Shown here piece by piece: positions 18,833 through 26,919 of a DNA stretch of 64,000 bases. Location of the stretch: assembly GCA_947172645.1 (NCBI GenBank), contig CAMWBY010000016.1, positions 1-64,000 of the forward strand, in the 5' to 3' direction. The position numbers and the translations under genes are program-made. Source of the DNA: an uncultured Lachnospiraceae bacterium (GTDB taxonomy: Bacteria > Bacillota > Clostridia > Lachnospirales > Lachnospiraceae). The stretch's first letter is position 1; the number at the start of each line of letters is the position of its first letter. Under the pieces are notes generated by a model. It ran no database searches, was not told the origin of the DNA, and worked only from the letters and a program-made list of their open reading frames with translations.

Positions 18833-21034
18833 ATGGAATTAAACATGGAAAACTTCGGGTCAATGATTGACAATGTGATTGCGGGAATCTGTTTCTTTGA
18901 GTATGATAAGGCGAAGGGGACAATGACGCCGCTTTTCGTGAATGAAGGGTTGTTCCGTATGTTGGGCTATTCGAGGACGCAGGGAGCCAAATACTTAAAG
19001 AAAGTCGAGAGGAATATTATTCCTGAGGATTTACCGATTTACCAGCAGGGGATTGAAGATATTCTTAAGGATGACGGCGCTGTAGATGTTGAATTCCGTA
19101 CTGTGACAGGCAGCGGCGGGCTGCGCTGGCTTGGAATCAGAGGCAATCTCTATTCCAGGGAGGGAGACAAGTATATTATTTTGTCAGTTATCCACGATAT
19201 TACCGAGCGGAAGAATGTGGAAGAGGAGCTGCACAAGCAGGCGGAACGGTTACACATCCTGTCTGCGGCGGAAGGTGAGAGAATCATAGATTACAACGCC
19301 AAAACGGACGTGATGGTAATAAGGTCTTCCAAGGATTTCGGCATAGCCGGAGAACAGATACAGCGAGATTATATGGAGCAGTTTGACTCTTCCATGATAC
19401 ACGAGGAAGACATACCTTATTACAGGTCGGTTTTCAGAGGGCTTCTCATCTCACCGAAGCATGAGGCAATCGAATATAGGACGAAACGGTTTGACAATGA
19501 GTATACGTGGTATCAGGCGAACCTGACTTCCTTGCTTGGACCGGAAGGTTATGTGACCAGAGTTGTAGGACGCATGATTAATATCCAGGAGAAGAAAATC
19601 AAGGAAATGGAACTCCTTCTCCGTGCCGAGAAGGACGCGCTGACCGGACTGTACAATCAGGGCGCAACCATGCAGTTAATCCAGAATACGTTGAGCGACG
19701 GCAAGGCGGACGCACTCCATGCGCTGATGATTGTGGATTTGGATAATTTTAAAGAAGTCAATGACCATTTGGGACATGCGAAGGGCGATAAAGTGCTTGT
19801 GGATGCGGCCAAGGCATTGAACGATATTTTTAAGGGCAGTGATATTGTGGGCCGTATCGGCGGTGATGAATTTGTTGTGTTTATGAAAAACATACCCGCG
19901 ATATCCGATGCGGAAATTCTGGCGGAGAAAGTCGTCCAAAATATAAATTATATTTTCGGCAATGAAGAGAATGAGATTCATCTGACCTGCAGCGTGGGTG
20001 TTGCAATCTACCCTTACCATGGCAGTGATTATGAGGAGCTTTTTGGTAAGGCGGATAAGGCTGTCTACACGGCCAAAGCGAACGGAAAATGCGGATACCG
20101 TATTTACAATGCTGCCACTACGATGGTTTACCATGCAAACAGGAAGAATACAGGGTATCATCCGGAAAACGGCATGGAGATGGACAGGAGCATCGAAGAC
20201 CTTGTGATGCAGGTACTGTATGAGGATAAAATCATGGAGTCCGCGCTGAAGTCGGCGATTGAGCTGATTACGGAGAAATACCGCTTCCACAGGGGGTATG
20301 TATGCGGCAATGATACGCTTCCGATTTCCATGACGGTACAGTTTGCCGCCTCAGGATATGAAATTGGCCGGGAGACGAAGGAACATTATGAGTTAAAGCG
20401 TGTAGTCAGTGAAATCCTCTACGAGTCTTTCCGCAATGTGACGGTTATCCATGACTATGACTTGACAGCGGTGGAAATGCATGACTATTTCCATGTGGAA
20501 GGCATAAAGAGTATGCTCTATTATCCGATTACGGCCAATGGGGAGTTTAAGGGAGCCATCATATTTGAGAACCACGAGGATGTGCAGCTTGAGTTTAACG
20601 AAAATGAGATGGAGGAAATCCGCTCCCTGATGCGTATTATGGAAGCGCATATTTTGCAAATTGGCTTCATGGACCGCCTGCAGGATTTCGTCACCCAGAT
20701 TGCAATTTTCGACAATCTGGACAGCTATGTATACATCGTAAATCCGGATACATATGAGTTGAGTTTCATCAATAAGAAAGTGTTGATGAGTTCGCCGGAC
20801 GTAAAGATTGGGGACATATGTTATAAGGCGCTTCAGAGCAGGGAATCGCCTTGTGAGAAGTGCATCTTAAAGCATTTGGATAAAAATGACCCTCATTGCA
20901 GATTTACGGAAGAGCTTTTCAACTATTCTATCAGATGTTGGACACGGTGCAGCGCAAGCTGGCTGGAGTGCAGGGAAGAAAACGGCCTCGCGCTGATGAA
21001 CAGTATCGATATTTCAGAATATTTTATCGGTTAG
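18833..21034 (+). CDS. Diguanylate cyclase with PAS and GAF-like sensor domains
   Basis: Makes cyclic di-GMP from two GTP. The start at 18833 is the first ATG that gives a normal PAS domain; an in-frame ATG at 18674 has a non-conserved leader. Domains in order: PAS (about 10-130), a second PAS-like region (about 145-255), GGDEF (about 265-425), a GAF-like region (about 460-640), and a Cys-rich PAS-like tail (ESPCEKC, DPHCRF, RCWTRC). The active site is an intact RIGGDEFVVF near residue 341. No membrane segment is visible, so it senses a cytoplasmic signal. The cysteine pattern could bind metal or respond to redox, which is inference. Confidence 0.9.
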   Translation: MELNMENFGSMIDNVIAGICFFEYDKAKGTMTPLFVNEGLFRMLGYSRTQGAKYLKKVERNIIPEDLPIYQQGIEDILKDDGAVDVEFRTVTGSGGLRWLGIRGNLYSREGDKYIILSVIHDITERKNVEEELHKQAERLHILSAAEGERIIDYNAKTDVMVIRSSKDFGIAGEQIQRDYMEQFDSSMIHEEDIPYYRSVFRGLLISPKHEAIEYRTKRFDNEYTWYQANLTSLLGPEGYVTRVVGRMINIQEKKIKEMELLLRAEKDALTGLYNQGATMQLIQNTLSDGKADALHALMIVDLDNFKEVNDHLGHAKGDKVLVDAAKALNDIFKGSDIVGRIGGDEFVVFMKNIPAISDAEILAEKVVQNINYIFGNEENEIHLTCSVGVAIYPYHGSDYEELFGKADKAVYTAKANGKCGYRIYNAATTMVYHANRKNTGYHPENGMEMDRSIEDLVMQVLYEDKIMESALKSAIELITEKYRFHRGYVCGNDTLPISMTVQFAASGYEIGRETKEHYELKRVVSEILYESFRNVTVIHDYDLTAVEMHDYFHVEGIKSMLYYPITANGEFKGAIIFENHEDVQLEFNENEMEEIRSLMRIMEAHILQIGFMDRLQDFVTQIAIFDNLDSYVYIVNPDTYELSFINKKVLMSSPDVKIGDICYKALQSRESPCEKCILKHLDKNDPHCRFTEELFNYSIRCWTRCSASWLECREENGLALMNSIDISEYFIG

Positions 21035-21247
21035 TGTTTTTTACTTTGGCCATCCTTGACATGATGGCGGGAAAGACATGTGCAGCGGTGGTGTTTTTCT
21101 GGTAACTTTTTTGTAAAATCAGCATATAAATTCATAGAAATGACTGGATTTTTTGTCTGTAATATGCGAAAATAAGGCTAGCGGTTATGACAGGCTTTTC
21201 AGGGCTTGTTATGAAATAATTTATACATAATCGAAAGGAGTTATCAC

Positions 21248-21940
21248 ATGATTTATTCAAAAGAAGTTGAAGAAATGTGTACAGTGGCACAGGGCGTTCA
21301 CCATGGCTGTGCTCCTATCCCAGAAGAGGCAAAATGGGTTCAGGCGAAAGAAGTAAAGGATATTTCCGGTTTGACACACGGTGTAGGCTGGTGTGCTCCT
21401 CAGCAGGGTGCATGTAAACTGACACTGAATGTGAAAGAGGGCATCATCCAGGAAGCTCTTGTTGAGACGATTGGATGTTCCGGTATGACACACTCCGCTG
21501 CTATGGCATCTGAGATTCTTCCGGGATTGACTGTTATGGAAGCATTGAATACTGACCTTGTATGTGATGCAATCAATACAGCTATGAGAGAATTGTTCTT
21601 ACAGATTGTATACGGACGTACACAGTCTGCATTCTCCGAGGAAGGGCTTCCGGTAGGCGCAGGGCTTGAAGATTTGGGCAAGGGCCTGAGAAGTCAGGTT
21701 GGTACGATGTACGGAACGCTCAAGAAAGGGCCCCGTTACCTTGAGATGGCAGAAGGTTATGTGACAGGCATTGCATTGGATGCTAACGATGAGATTATCG
21801 GTTACAAGTTTGTAAGCCTTGGCAAGATGACAGACTTCATCAAGAAAGGCGACGACCCGAATACAGCTTACGAGAAAGCATGCGGCCAGTACGGGCGTGT
21901 TGACGATGCTGTTAAGATTATCGATCCCAGATGCGAATAG
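21248..21940 (+). CDS. NifU/IscU-like scaffold protein paired with GGGtGRT protein
   Basis: A 230-aa protein related to the NifU/IscU N-terminal iron-sulfur scaffold family. Candidate ligand cysteines are in GWCAPQQGACK and VETIGCSGMTHS. It is longer than IscU and has an extra C-terminal region (YVTGIALDANDEIIGYKF). GAAAGGAG precedes the ATG. It lies 111 nt before the GGGtGRT gene on the same strand, a pairing I know from Clostridia. No cysteine desulfurase is adjacent, so assembly of a special cluster for the partner is only an inference. Confidence 0.85.
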   Translation: MIYSKEVEEMCTVAQGVHHGCAPIPEEAKWVQAKEVKDISGLTHGVGWCAPQQGACKLTLNVKEGIIQEALVETIGCSGMTHSAAMASEILPGLTVMEALNTDLVCDAINTAMRELFLQIVYGRTQSAFSEEGLPVGAGLEDLGKGLRSQVGTMYGTLKKGPRYLEMAEGYVTGIALDANDEIIGYKFVSLGKMTDFIKKGDDPNTAYEKACGQYGRVDDAVKIIDPRCE

Positions 21941-21986
21941 AAGGATAGAGGGCTTAAGTCGTATATGGGATTTTGAGTATGCCTGT

Positions 21987-22015
21987 GGCAAACCCGTTAT
22001 GTTTCGATGTTTGCC
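21987..22015 (+). promoter_or_regulatory. Small hairpin between scaffold gene and GGGtGRT gene
   Basis: A 7-bp stem pairs GGCAAAC (21987-21993) with GTTTGCC (22009-22015). It sits in the 111-nt gap of the two-gene unit and has no T-run, so it is more likely an mRNA processing or stability element than a terminator. Confidence 0.35.
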
Positions 22016-22051
22016 GGGACTTTCTAACACAAACAGGAGGATTAAGATAAG

Positions 22052-23062
22052 ATGGCTTTATTTGAATCATATGAAAGAAGAATTGATAAAATCAATTCCG
22101 TTTTAAACAGTTATGGCATTTCTTCAATCGAAGAAGCTGAGAAAATTACAAAAGATGCCGGCTTAGACGTTTCTGGGCAGGTTAAGAAAATCCAGCCGAT
22201 TTGTTTTGAGAACGCTTGTTGGGCATATACGGTTGGCGCGGCGATTGCAATCAAGAAAGGCTGCAAGAAGGCAGCGGATGCAGCGGCAGCAATCGGTGAG
22301 GGACTTCAGGCATTCTGTATTCCCGGTTCCGTTGCCGACACACGTAAGGTAGGACTTGGACATGGTAACCTGGGCAAGATGTTACTGGAAGAGGAGACAG
22401 ACTGTTTTGCATTCCTGGCTGGCCATGAGTCTTTTGCAGCGGCGGAGGGCGCAATCGGTATCGCTGAGAAGGCTAACAAAGTTCGTCAGAAACCGCTCCG
22501 TGTTATCCTGAATGGCCTTGGAAAAGATGCTGCGAAGATTATTTCCAGAATCAATGGATTTACCTTTGTTGAGACAGAGTATGACCCTTACACAAATGAA
22601 GTAAAGGAAATCGAGAGAATTCCTTATTCCGAAGGTCTTCGTTCCAAAGTAAACTGCTATGGTGCGAATTCCGTTCCGGAAGGTGTTGCAATCATGTGGA
22701 AAGAGAATGTAGACGTATCCATCACCGGTAACTCTACGAACCCTACAAGATTCCAGCATCCGGTAGCAGGTACATATAAGAAAGAGAGAATAGAGGCAGG
22801 CAAGAAGTATTTCTCAGTTGCATCCGGCGGTGGTACAGGACGTACGCTTCATCCTGATAACATGGCTGCAGGTCCTGCATCTTATGGTTTTACGGATACA
22901 TTGGGACGTATGCATTCCGATGCTCAGTTCGCAGGTTCTTCTTCTGTTCCTGCCCATGTTGAGATGATGGGTCTGATTGGAATGGGCAATAACCCGATGG
23001 TTGGCGCTACGGTAGCTGTGGCGGTTAGCATTGAGGAAGCGGCAAAAGCGGGCAAATTTTGA
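22052..23062 (+). CDS. GGGtGRT protein
   Basis: A member of the GGGtGRT family (function unknown), recognised by the name-giving motif ASGGGTGRTLHPDN at about residues 255-270 and by SSVPAHVEMMG near the C-terminus. It is 336 aa and starts at an ATG after ACAGGAGGATTAAGATA. There is no membrane segment or signal. Its partner upstream is a NifU/IscU-like protein, and the codon use of both looks like that of highly expressed genes. Its last codons (IEEAAKAGKF) and terminator are duplicated about 830 nt downstream, marking a DNA insertion at its 3' end. Confidence 0.92.
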   Translation: MALFESYERRIDKINSVLNSYGISSIEEAEKITKDAGLDVSGQVKKIQPICFENACWAYTVGAAIAIKKGCKKAADAAAAIGEGLQAFCIPGSVADTRKVGLGHGNLGKMLLEEETDCFAFLAGHESFAAAEGAIGIAEKANKVRQKPLRVILNGLGKDAAKIISRINGFTFVETEYDPYTNEVKEIERIPYSEGLRSKVNCYGANSVPEGVAIMWKENVDVSITGNSTNPTRFQHPVAGTYKKERIEAGKKYFSVASGGGTGRTLHPDNMAAGPASYGFTDTLGRMHSDAQFAGSSSVPAHVEMMGLIGMGNNPMVGATVAVAVSIEEAAKAGKF

Positions 23063-23158
23063 TTGATTTGAGTTAAAGAATGCAAAATAGCATATAAAAG
23101 ACACATAAAACGCCATGATTCGTATGAATTATGGCGTTTTTACAAACAATATCGGCGC
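23028..23158 (+). repeat. Left copy of duplicated GGGtGRT gene 3' end and terminator
   Basis: The stretch from the last ten codons through the terminator to GCGCATTTTTG matches 23862-23990 with scattered differences. The left copy is joined to the intact gene (stop TGA). The right copy has the same ending peptide (AKSGKF, stop TAA) but no gene in front of it. This is the arrangement left when an element integrates into a gene 3' end and brings its own version of that end. Confidence 0.75.
23107..23141 (+). terminator. Terminator of the GGGtGRT gene
   Basis: AAAACGCCAT (23107-23116) pairs with ATGGCGTTTT (23131-23140) and the inner ATTC/GAAT also pairs; a T-run follows. It lies 45 nt after the stop codon. 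Confidence 0.85.
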
Positions 23159-23435
23159 ATTTTTGCTAAAAATCAATGGTTGGTGCAATGCAAAGGCATT
23201 GTGTGCTCCTACCATAACGAAAAGGGAAAATTGCCTGAAACCGCACGAGTTCTGGGGTTTTTTTGTTTATGGTGTTTAAGATAATTCGAGATAATTTGAG
23301 TTCGTAGCACCTAAGTAGCACCCGTACAGTACCCAACCTTAGCAACCAAAAATTCCAATTGCAAGACAATTTATAGGGAGTTCAGTAGGGGAATATTTCA
23401 GACAGAAAATAAAATGATGAAAATTTGAATATAAG
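23142..23435. other. Left half of the insertion: non-coding, with repeated GTAGCACC motifs
   Basis: No gene is visible. GTAGCACC occurs at 23304-23311 and 23315-23323, with the related AGTACCCAAC at 23328-23337. The right half has GTAGTACCCAAAC at 23809-23821. AGATAAT words also occur on both sides (around 23279-23296 and 23773-23786). Such short repeats flanking an inserted segment resemble integrase arm-type sites, but no integrase gene is present. Confidence 0.45.
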
Positions 23436-23464
23436 TTGTCGAAAAGCATAGTCCGTGTTATAAT
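23436..23464 (+). promoter_or_regulatory. Predicted promoter of the type I toxin mRNA
   Basis: TTGTCG (23436-23441), a 17-nt spacer and a perfect TATAAT (23459-23464). The start of transcription would be near 23471, giving an mRNA of about 200 nt up to the terminator at 23632-23668. That size fits small type I toxin messages. Confidence 0.7.
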
Positions 23465-23498
23465 TTGGCAAAGGAGTAATCGTGTTGCAAGGTGGTAG

Positions 23499-23525
23499 CC
23501 TCCCTAACTTGAACAAGAAGGGAGG
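23499..23525 (+). promoter_or_regulatory. Hairpin masking the toxin ribosome site
   Basis: CCTCCCT (23499-23505) is the exact complement of AGGGAGG (23519-23525), which contains the Shine-Dalgarno sequence 8 nt before the toxin ATG. Ribosome-site masking in the 5' leader is a known feature of type I toxin mRNAs. Confidence 0.6.
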
Positions 23526-23533
23526 TGGTGCAG

Positions 23534-23629
23534 ATGAGTACCTACGAAGTTTTAACATTGTTAATACTGTTCGGAACGTTTCTTGTCGCATTGCTTGCCT
23601 ACATAGATAGGAACAACAAGCGAAAATAA
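23534..23629 (+). CDS. Putative holin-like type I toxin, 31 aa
   Basis: A very short ORF with GGGAGG 8 nt before its ATG. It encodes MSTYEVLTLLILFGTFLVAL, then LAYID and a basic tail RNNKRK. It has a single membrane span with an N-terminal MSTYE and a charged C-terminus, the pattern of the putative holin-like toxins of Firmicutes (TxpA/BsrG-like). These insert into the membrane when not silenced by an antisense RNA. A consensus promoter upstream, a terminator 3 nt downstream and an opposing promoter beyond it complete the type I layout. Toxic activity is inferred from family resemblance and not shown by the sequence. Confidence 0.78.
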   Translation: MSTYEVLTLLILFGTFLVALLAYIDRNNKRK

Positions 23630-23631
23630 AT

Positions 23632-23668
23632 AAGCCTACCTTGTCACTTGGCCGGTGAAGGTAGGCTT
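23632..23668. terminator. Shared terminator hairpin of toxin and antisense RNA
   Basis: AAGCCTACCTT (23632-23642) pairs over 11 bp with AAGGTAGGCTT (23658-23668). On the minus strand it is followed by a T-rich stretch, so it could end both the toxin mRNA and the opposing RNA. In TxpA/RatA-like systems the two RNAs overlap at exactly this end. Confidence 0.7.
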
Positions 23669-23715
23669 TACGTCTTCTGGAGGCTAACCACTTTGTGGGC
23701 GGTTACTCCTTTTAT
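23632..23715 (-). ncRNA. Predicted antisense antitoxin RNA
   Basis: The minus-strand promoter at 23722-23750 would start a transcript near 23715 that runs leftward across the toxin terminator and possibly into the toxin ORF. The minimum form, ending at the hairpin, is about 85 nt; a longer form is possible. It contains an imperfect hairpin (GGAG.TAACC with GGTTACTCC around 23679-23709). Its existence is inferred from promoter and layout only. Confidence 0.5.
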
Positions 23716-23721
23716 GCTTAA

Positions 23722-23750
23722 AATATAACATATTTGTCAGGCGGATTCAA
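23722..23750 (-). promoter_or_regulatory. Predicted promoter of the antisense antitoxin
   Basis: On the minus strand: TTGAAT (complement of 23745-23750), a 17-nt spacer, and TATATT (complement of 23722-23727). It faces the toxin gene and lies about 55 nt past the toxin terminator. Confidence 0.55.
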
Positions 23751-23861
23751 GTCATAAAAGAAAGATAATGCAAGATAATCTCAGATAAATCAAGTTGGTA
23801 ACCCTCGCGTAGTACCCAAACGGCTTGTAAGCGCCGTAAAATCAAGGATTCCTGTGTCCAT

Positions 23862-23990
23862 TGAGGAAGCGGCTAAGTCCGGGAAGTTCTAATTAAACTC
23901 TATTATTTGAAAAAATAACGTATAAAGACATTAAAAACGTCATGATTCTTTTGAATTGTGGCGTTTTTATATATAATATCAGCGCATTTT
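23862..23990 (+). repeat. Right, orphan copy of the GGGtGRT gene 3' end and terminator
   Basis: Begins at the codons for IEEAAKSGKF with stop TAA and includes a terminator at 23933-23967. In that terminator the stem is kept although several bases differ from the left copy (CGTCATGATTC with GAATTGTGGCG through G-U pairs). The rest of the gene is absent. This is the stranded end left after insertion. Confidence 0.75.
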
Positions 23991-24078
23991 TGTGGGTTGT
24001 CCCATGGAATTGGATGCGTACTTGTGGTAAGATAATGTCATTAAACCATTTTACGATTTCGGACAGGAGGAGAAAAGT

Positions 24079-24648
24079 ATGTATCCCACAAGAGAAGAAG
24101 CGGAAAGATTATTGATAGACGCGGGAAAATGTAATCCGGGACCGTGGGAAGACCATAGCCGTGTGGCGGCCCGGTGCGCGGAGAAAATTGCACAGTCATG
24201 CGAAGGGATGGACTCTGAGAAGGCATATGTGTTGGGACTATTGCATGATATTGGAAGAAAATTCGGAGTGAGGCATTTAGGGCATGTATATGACGGGTGG
24301 CAGTATATGCTTAGGCTCGGATATGATGATGCGGCGAAGATATGTCTGACACATTCTTTCAACGAAGGAAGTTTAGATAACTATATCGGCAAGTTCGATA
24401 TTACAGAGCAGGAGACCGAGGCAATACGGCAGGCATTAAGTAAGACGGAATTTGATGACTATGATAAACTGATTCAATTATGCGATTCTATGGCGGCGGC
24501 AGAAGGCGTAATTCCTATGGAGGAACGTATGAGTGATATCAAGAGAAGATACGGTGCTTATCCGCAGTCCAAATGGGACAAGAATATGGAATTGAAAGTA
24601 TATTTTGAAGAGAAGTGTGGGCGGGATATCTATAGCGTTGTGCAGTAA
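24079..24648 (+). CDS. HD-domain phosphohydrolase
   Basis: A 189-aa metal-dependent phosphohydrolase of the HD superfamily. Motifs visible: H in DHSRVAARCAEKIA (near 20), the HD pair in LGLLHDIGRKFG (about 53-58), H in RHLGHVYDGWQ, and D in IQLCDSMAAAEG (near 136). This order fits YqeK-like or small nucleotidase HD proteins. CAGGAGGAGAAAAGT precedes the ATG. The substrate is unknown, with a nucleotide or dinucleotide the likely class. It is the first gene after the island. Confidence 0.82.
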   Translation: MYPTREEAERLLIDAGKCNPGPWEDHSRVAARCAEKIAQSCEGMDSEKAYVLGLLHDIGRKFGVRHLGHVYDGWQYMLRLGYDDAAKICLTHSFNEGSLDNYIGKFDITEQETEAIRQALSKTEFDDYDKLIQLCDSMAAAEGVIPMEERMSDIKRRYGAYPQSKWDKNMELKVYFEEKCGRDIYSVVQ

Positions 24649-24767
24649 AACTAAGGCAGAACGGAAACCGTAGATTGCCATTTCCTAAAAGGGTAAAAAA
24701 GCAAAGTTCGGACGCAAATTTGTGCTTGCGCCCAAATTCGCAGGTTGAGCAAGAATGGGGGATTAGT

Positions 24768-26561
24768 ATGATAACAATACGCGAGAAATGCCTTTCGTTA
24801 TTAAAGAAAATCATACAGGCATGTTCTGCGTACCGGGTGACGGTAACCGCCATAGAATTGTTTACAGCGTATGCGATAATAGGGCTGATGATAGGAGAGT
24901 CATATGAATCAAATACTATGCTTAAGTCTCCGGTAACAGAATTTCTTTTTTATGATTGGGGGATTGCTGCCTTTTTCCCTCTTTTTATTGTGGCGCAGAT
25001 GTTCATAGAAAGTCTGATTCCATATGGAAAACAAGACCGGAAAACGGTGTGTTCGAGAGTGCTCGGACTTCTTTTGAATATTTTAATAGCTTGCGTTATG
25101 GTATATGGAATCAGAGCGGAGGCGTCCATATCTGTATTTGGTATACCAGGAGATGCCTTTGGTGAATGGTGCAGACATTTCATAACGGGATATATTTTAT
25201 TTTTGCTATTGATGGCCGTATATGTCTGCCACAGAAAAAGCGGGTTGGATTTTATAGAATATGCGCTGCATGTGGTTGTGAATTTGGCCGTTGCGACAGC
25301 GGTTTATTTCGTATTGCTTATCGGTATAAATTCTGTGATACTGATTGTAAATCTGCTGTTTTTTGACGGATATTCTTCTCTGGGCGGTTATGGAGCGATT
25401 CTGGTGACAGGAATATATTATGCGCCGGCATGTATTATGGCGCTGAATAACCTGGACAATGATATTTCGGATTTTACAGGTATATCGCTGGTGAAGTATG
25501 TACTCACCGGATTGACGGTGATTGCCTTGGCAGTGGTATATGTGTATCTGCTTAAAATCCTGGTCATGTGGGAGCTGCCGTCCAATGAAATATTCGGGAT
25601 TGTTTCGGGATTGTTCTGGTTTGGGATGCCTATATGGGTAGTCGCCTACTATTACCAAGATGAAACAAAGTACATGCATTTTTTGCAAAAAGTGCCGTAT
25701 GGCCTGCTGCCGCTTATCCCTGTGCAGGCATATGCCATGGGAGTCAGAGTCTGGCATAACGGATTGACGCCTAGCCGCTACATGGGCATATTTATGATTG
25801 TGTTTGAGATTGTAGCGCTTTTTGCGTGGCGTTTCTGGAAAAAGAAATTAGAACGAGTGTTATTGATTCTTGCAATTGGAATAACTATCGTTATAATTGT
25901 GCCGGGGATTAATATGTACAGCATGTCTTTCCGATGGCAGAAAGCATTTCTGGAATCTTATTACAATCAAGTGGTTTCACATGGAGAGCTTACGCAGGAG
26001 GAATATACGCGTTTGGAGGGAGCGTATCAGTATTTGAAACGTCTCCCAGGTACGGAGCAACTTATAGTAACATATGATATTTATGATGATGAATTTGTCA
26101 GGGCGCTAGCGTCAACGGGAGTGGAGGGGAAGAATCTGACACAGACGAAGCGCCATACGATACATTGTTGCCAACTAGTCGGCAGTCTTGAGACGGACGG
26201 CTATACCAGCCTGGATATGCTCAACCAGGATGAGAAATATGATGTTTCAGGGGAGGACACGCTTTCCGTGGACTTTGCAGCTTTTCGGTTTTATAGGAGA
26301 GGGAGCGGGGAGAAGGATATGGTTACAGTGGATATCAGTGATTTTGCCAATCGGTGCATTGCCTACGAGAAGGAGCATCCGGATGCAGGAAAAGAAGAAC
26401 TTAGTGATGTCATGCGTCCCTATATCCGGGTCGAGATTGATAAAGATACGGTCTTTTATATGAACCATTTTGAAATCAGATATACGGATGGAATGAAGGA
26501 AGGAAAAGACTATTTTAAATTGTCACTAGTAAATATATCCGGTGTTATGTTAAGTAAATAG
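24768..26561 (+). CDS. DUF4153-type integral membrane protein
   Basis: About 597 aa with roughly ten hydrophobic segments in the first 400 residues, then a soluble C-terminal domain. The pattern and segments such as ISLVKYVLTGLTVIALAVVY fit the DUF4153 family of unknown function. The start at 24768 (MITIREKCL) is preferred because GGGGGATT precedes it; an in-frame ATG at 24675 reads through non-conserved sequence. The leader around 24690-24760 has a hairpin (GACGCAAATTT) that resembles part of the structured repeat found before topB. Confidence 0.75.
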   Translation: MITIREKCLSLLKKIIQACSAYRVTVTAIELFTAYAIIGLMIGESYESNTMLKSPVTEFLFYDWGIAAFFPLFIVAQMFIESLIPYGKQDRKTVCSRVLGLLLNILIACVMVYGIRAEASISVFGIPGDAFGEWCRHFITGYILFLLLMAVYVCHRKSGLDFIEYALHVVVNLAVATAVYFVLLIGINSVILIVNLLFFDGYSSLGGYGAILVTGIYYAPACIMALNNLDNDISDFTGISLVKYVLTGLTVIALAVVYVYLLKILVMWELPSNEIFGIVSGLFWFGMPIWVVAYYYQDETKYMHFLQKVPYGLLPLIPVQAYAMGVRVWHNGLTPSRYMGIFMIVFEIVALFAWRFWKKKLERVLLILAIGITIVIIVPGINMYSMSFRWQKAFLESYYNQVVSHGELTQEEYTRLEGAYQYLKRLPGTEQLIVTYDIYDDEFVRALASTGVEGKNLTQTKRHTIHCCQLVGSLETDGYTSLDMLNQDEKYDVSGEDTLSVDFAAFRFYRRGSGEKDMVTVDISDFANRCIAYEKEHPDAGKEELSDVMRPYIRVEIDKDTVFYMNHFEIRYTDGMKEGKDYFKLSLVNISGVMLSK

Positions 26562-26919
26562 CATATGATATTAAATAGCGGATTTTATTTTATTACTATT
26601 TTATCGTTGGCTATGGATGATAAGCGACAGAATGCGGAGCAAGATATTATGGACACTTTATTCCTGTGAGCAACGAGCCAAGTAGATGTGCTTGTACGGA
26701 TATTTGGAGATTGTCGCGAGGGTCACGAACCCCGCTGCTCTGCAAGTTTGATGCCTGATTAAGCAAAGCTTCATCATTGCTTTGCAGCAAAGTTGTTGAT
26801 TGGATAGCTGTCGAAAGGGCTGCCTCGAATGGAGATTTACAAGCTAAGGTGTTTTTGGTAAAATAGTTTACATTGAGGAGTATGATTTGTAAGATTAAGG
26901 ATGATAAAGGAGATTGATT
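26562..26919. other. 358-nt intergenic region, no supported gene
   Basis: A 103-codon minus-strand frame crosses this stretch but runs into the next gene and lacks a good start, so I do not call it. Short hairpins are present (GCAAAGC/GCTTTGC around 26764-26786). Codon-like bias and a GGGTCACGAACCCC-type palindrome near 26721 suggest a decayed sequence or a structured element. The right end holds the ribosome site of the esterase gene. Confidence 0.35.

Noticed and set aside
22052..23062. L-serine dehydratase alpha subunit
   Set aside because: First impression from the Gly-rich C-terminus; the GGGTGRT motif and the NifU-like partner fit the GGGtGRT family instead.
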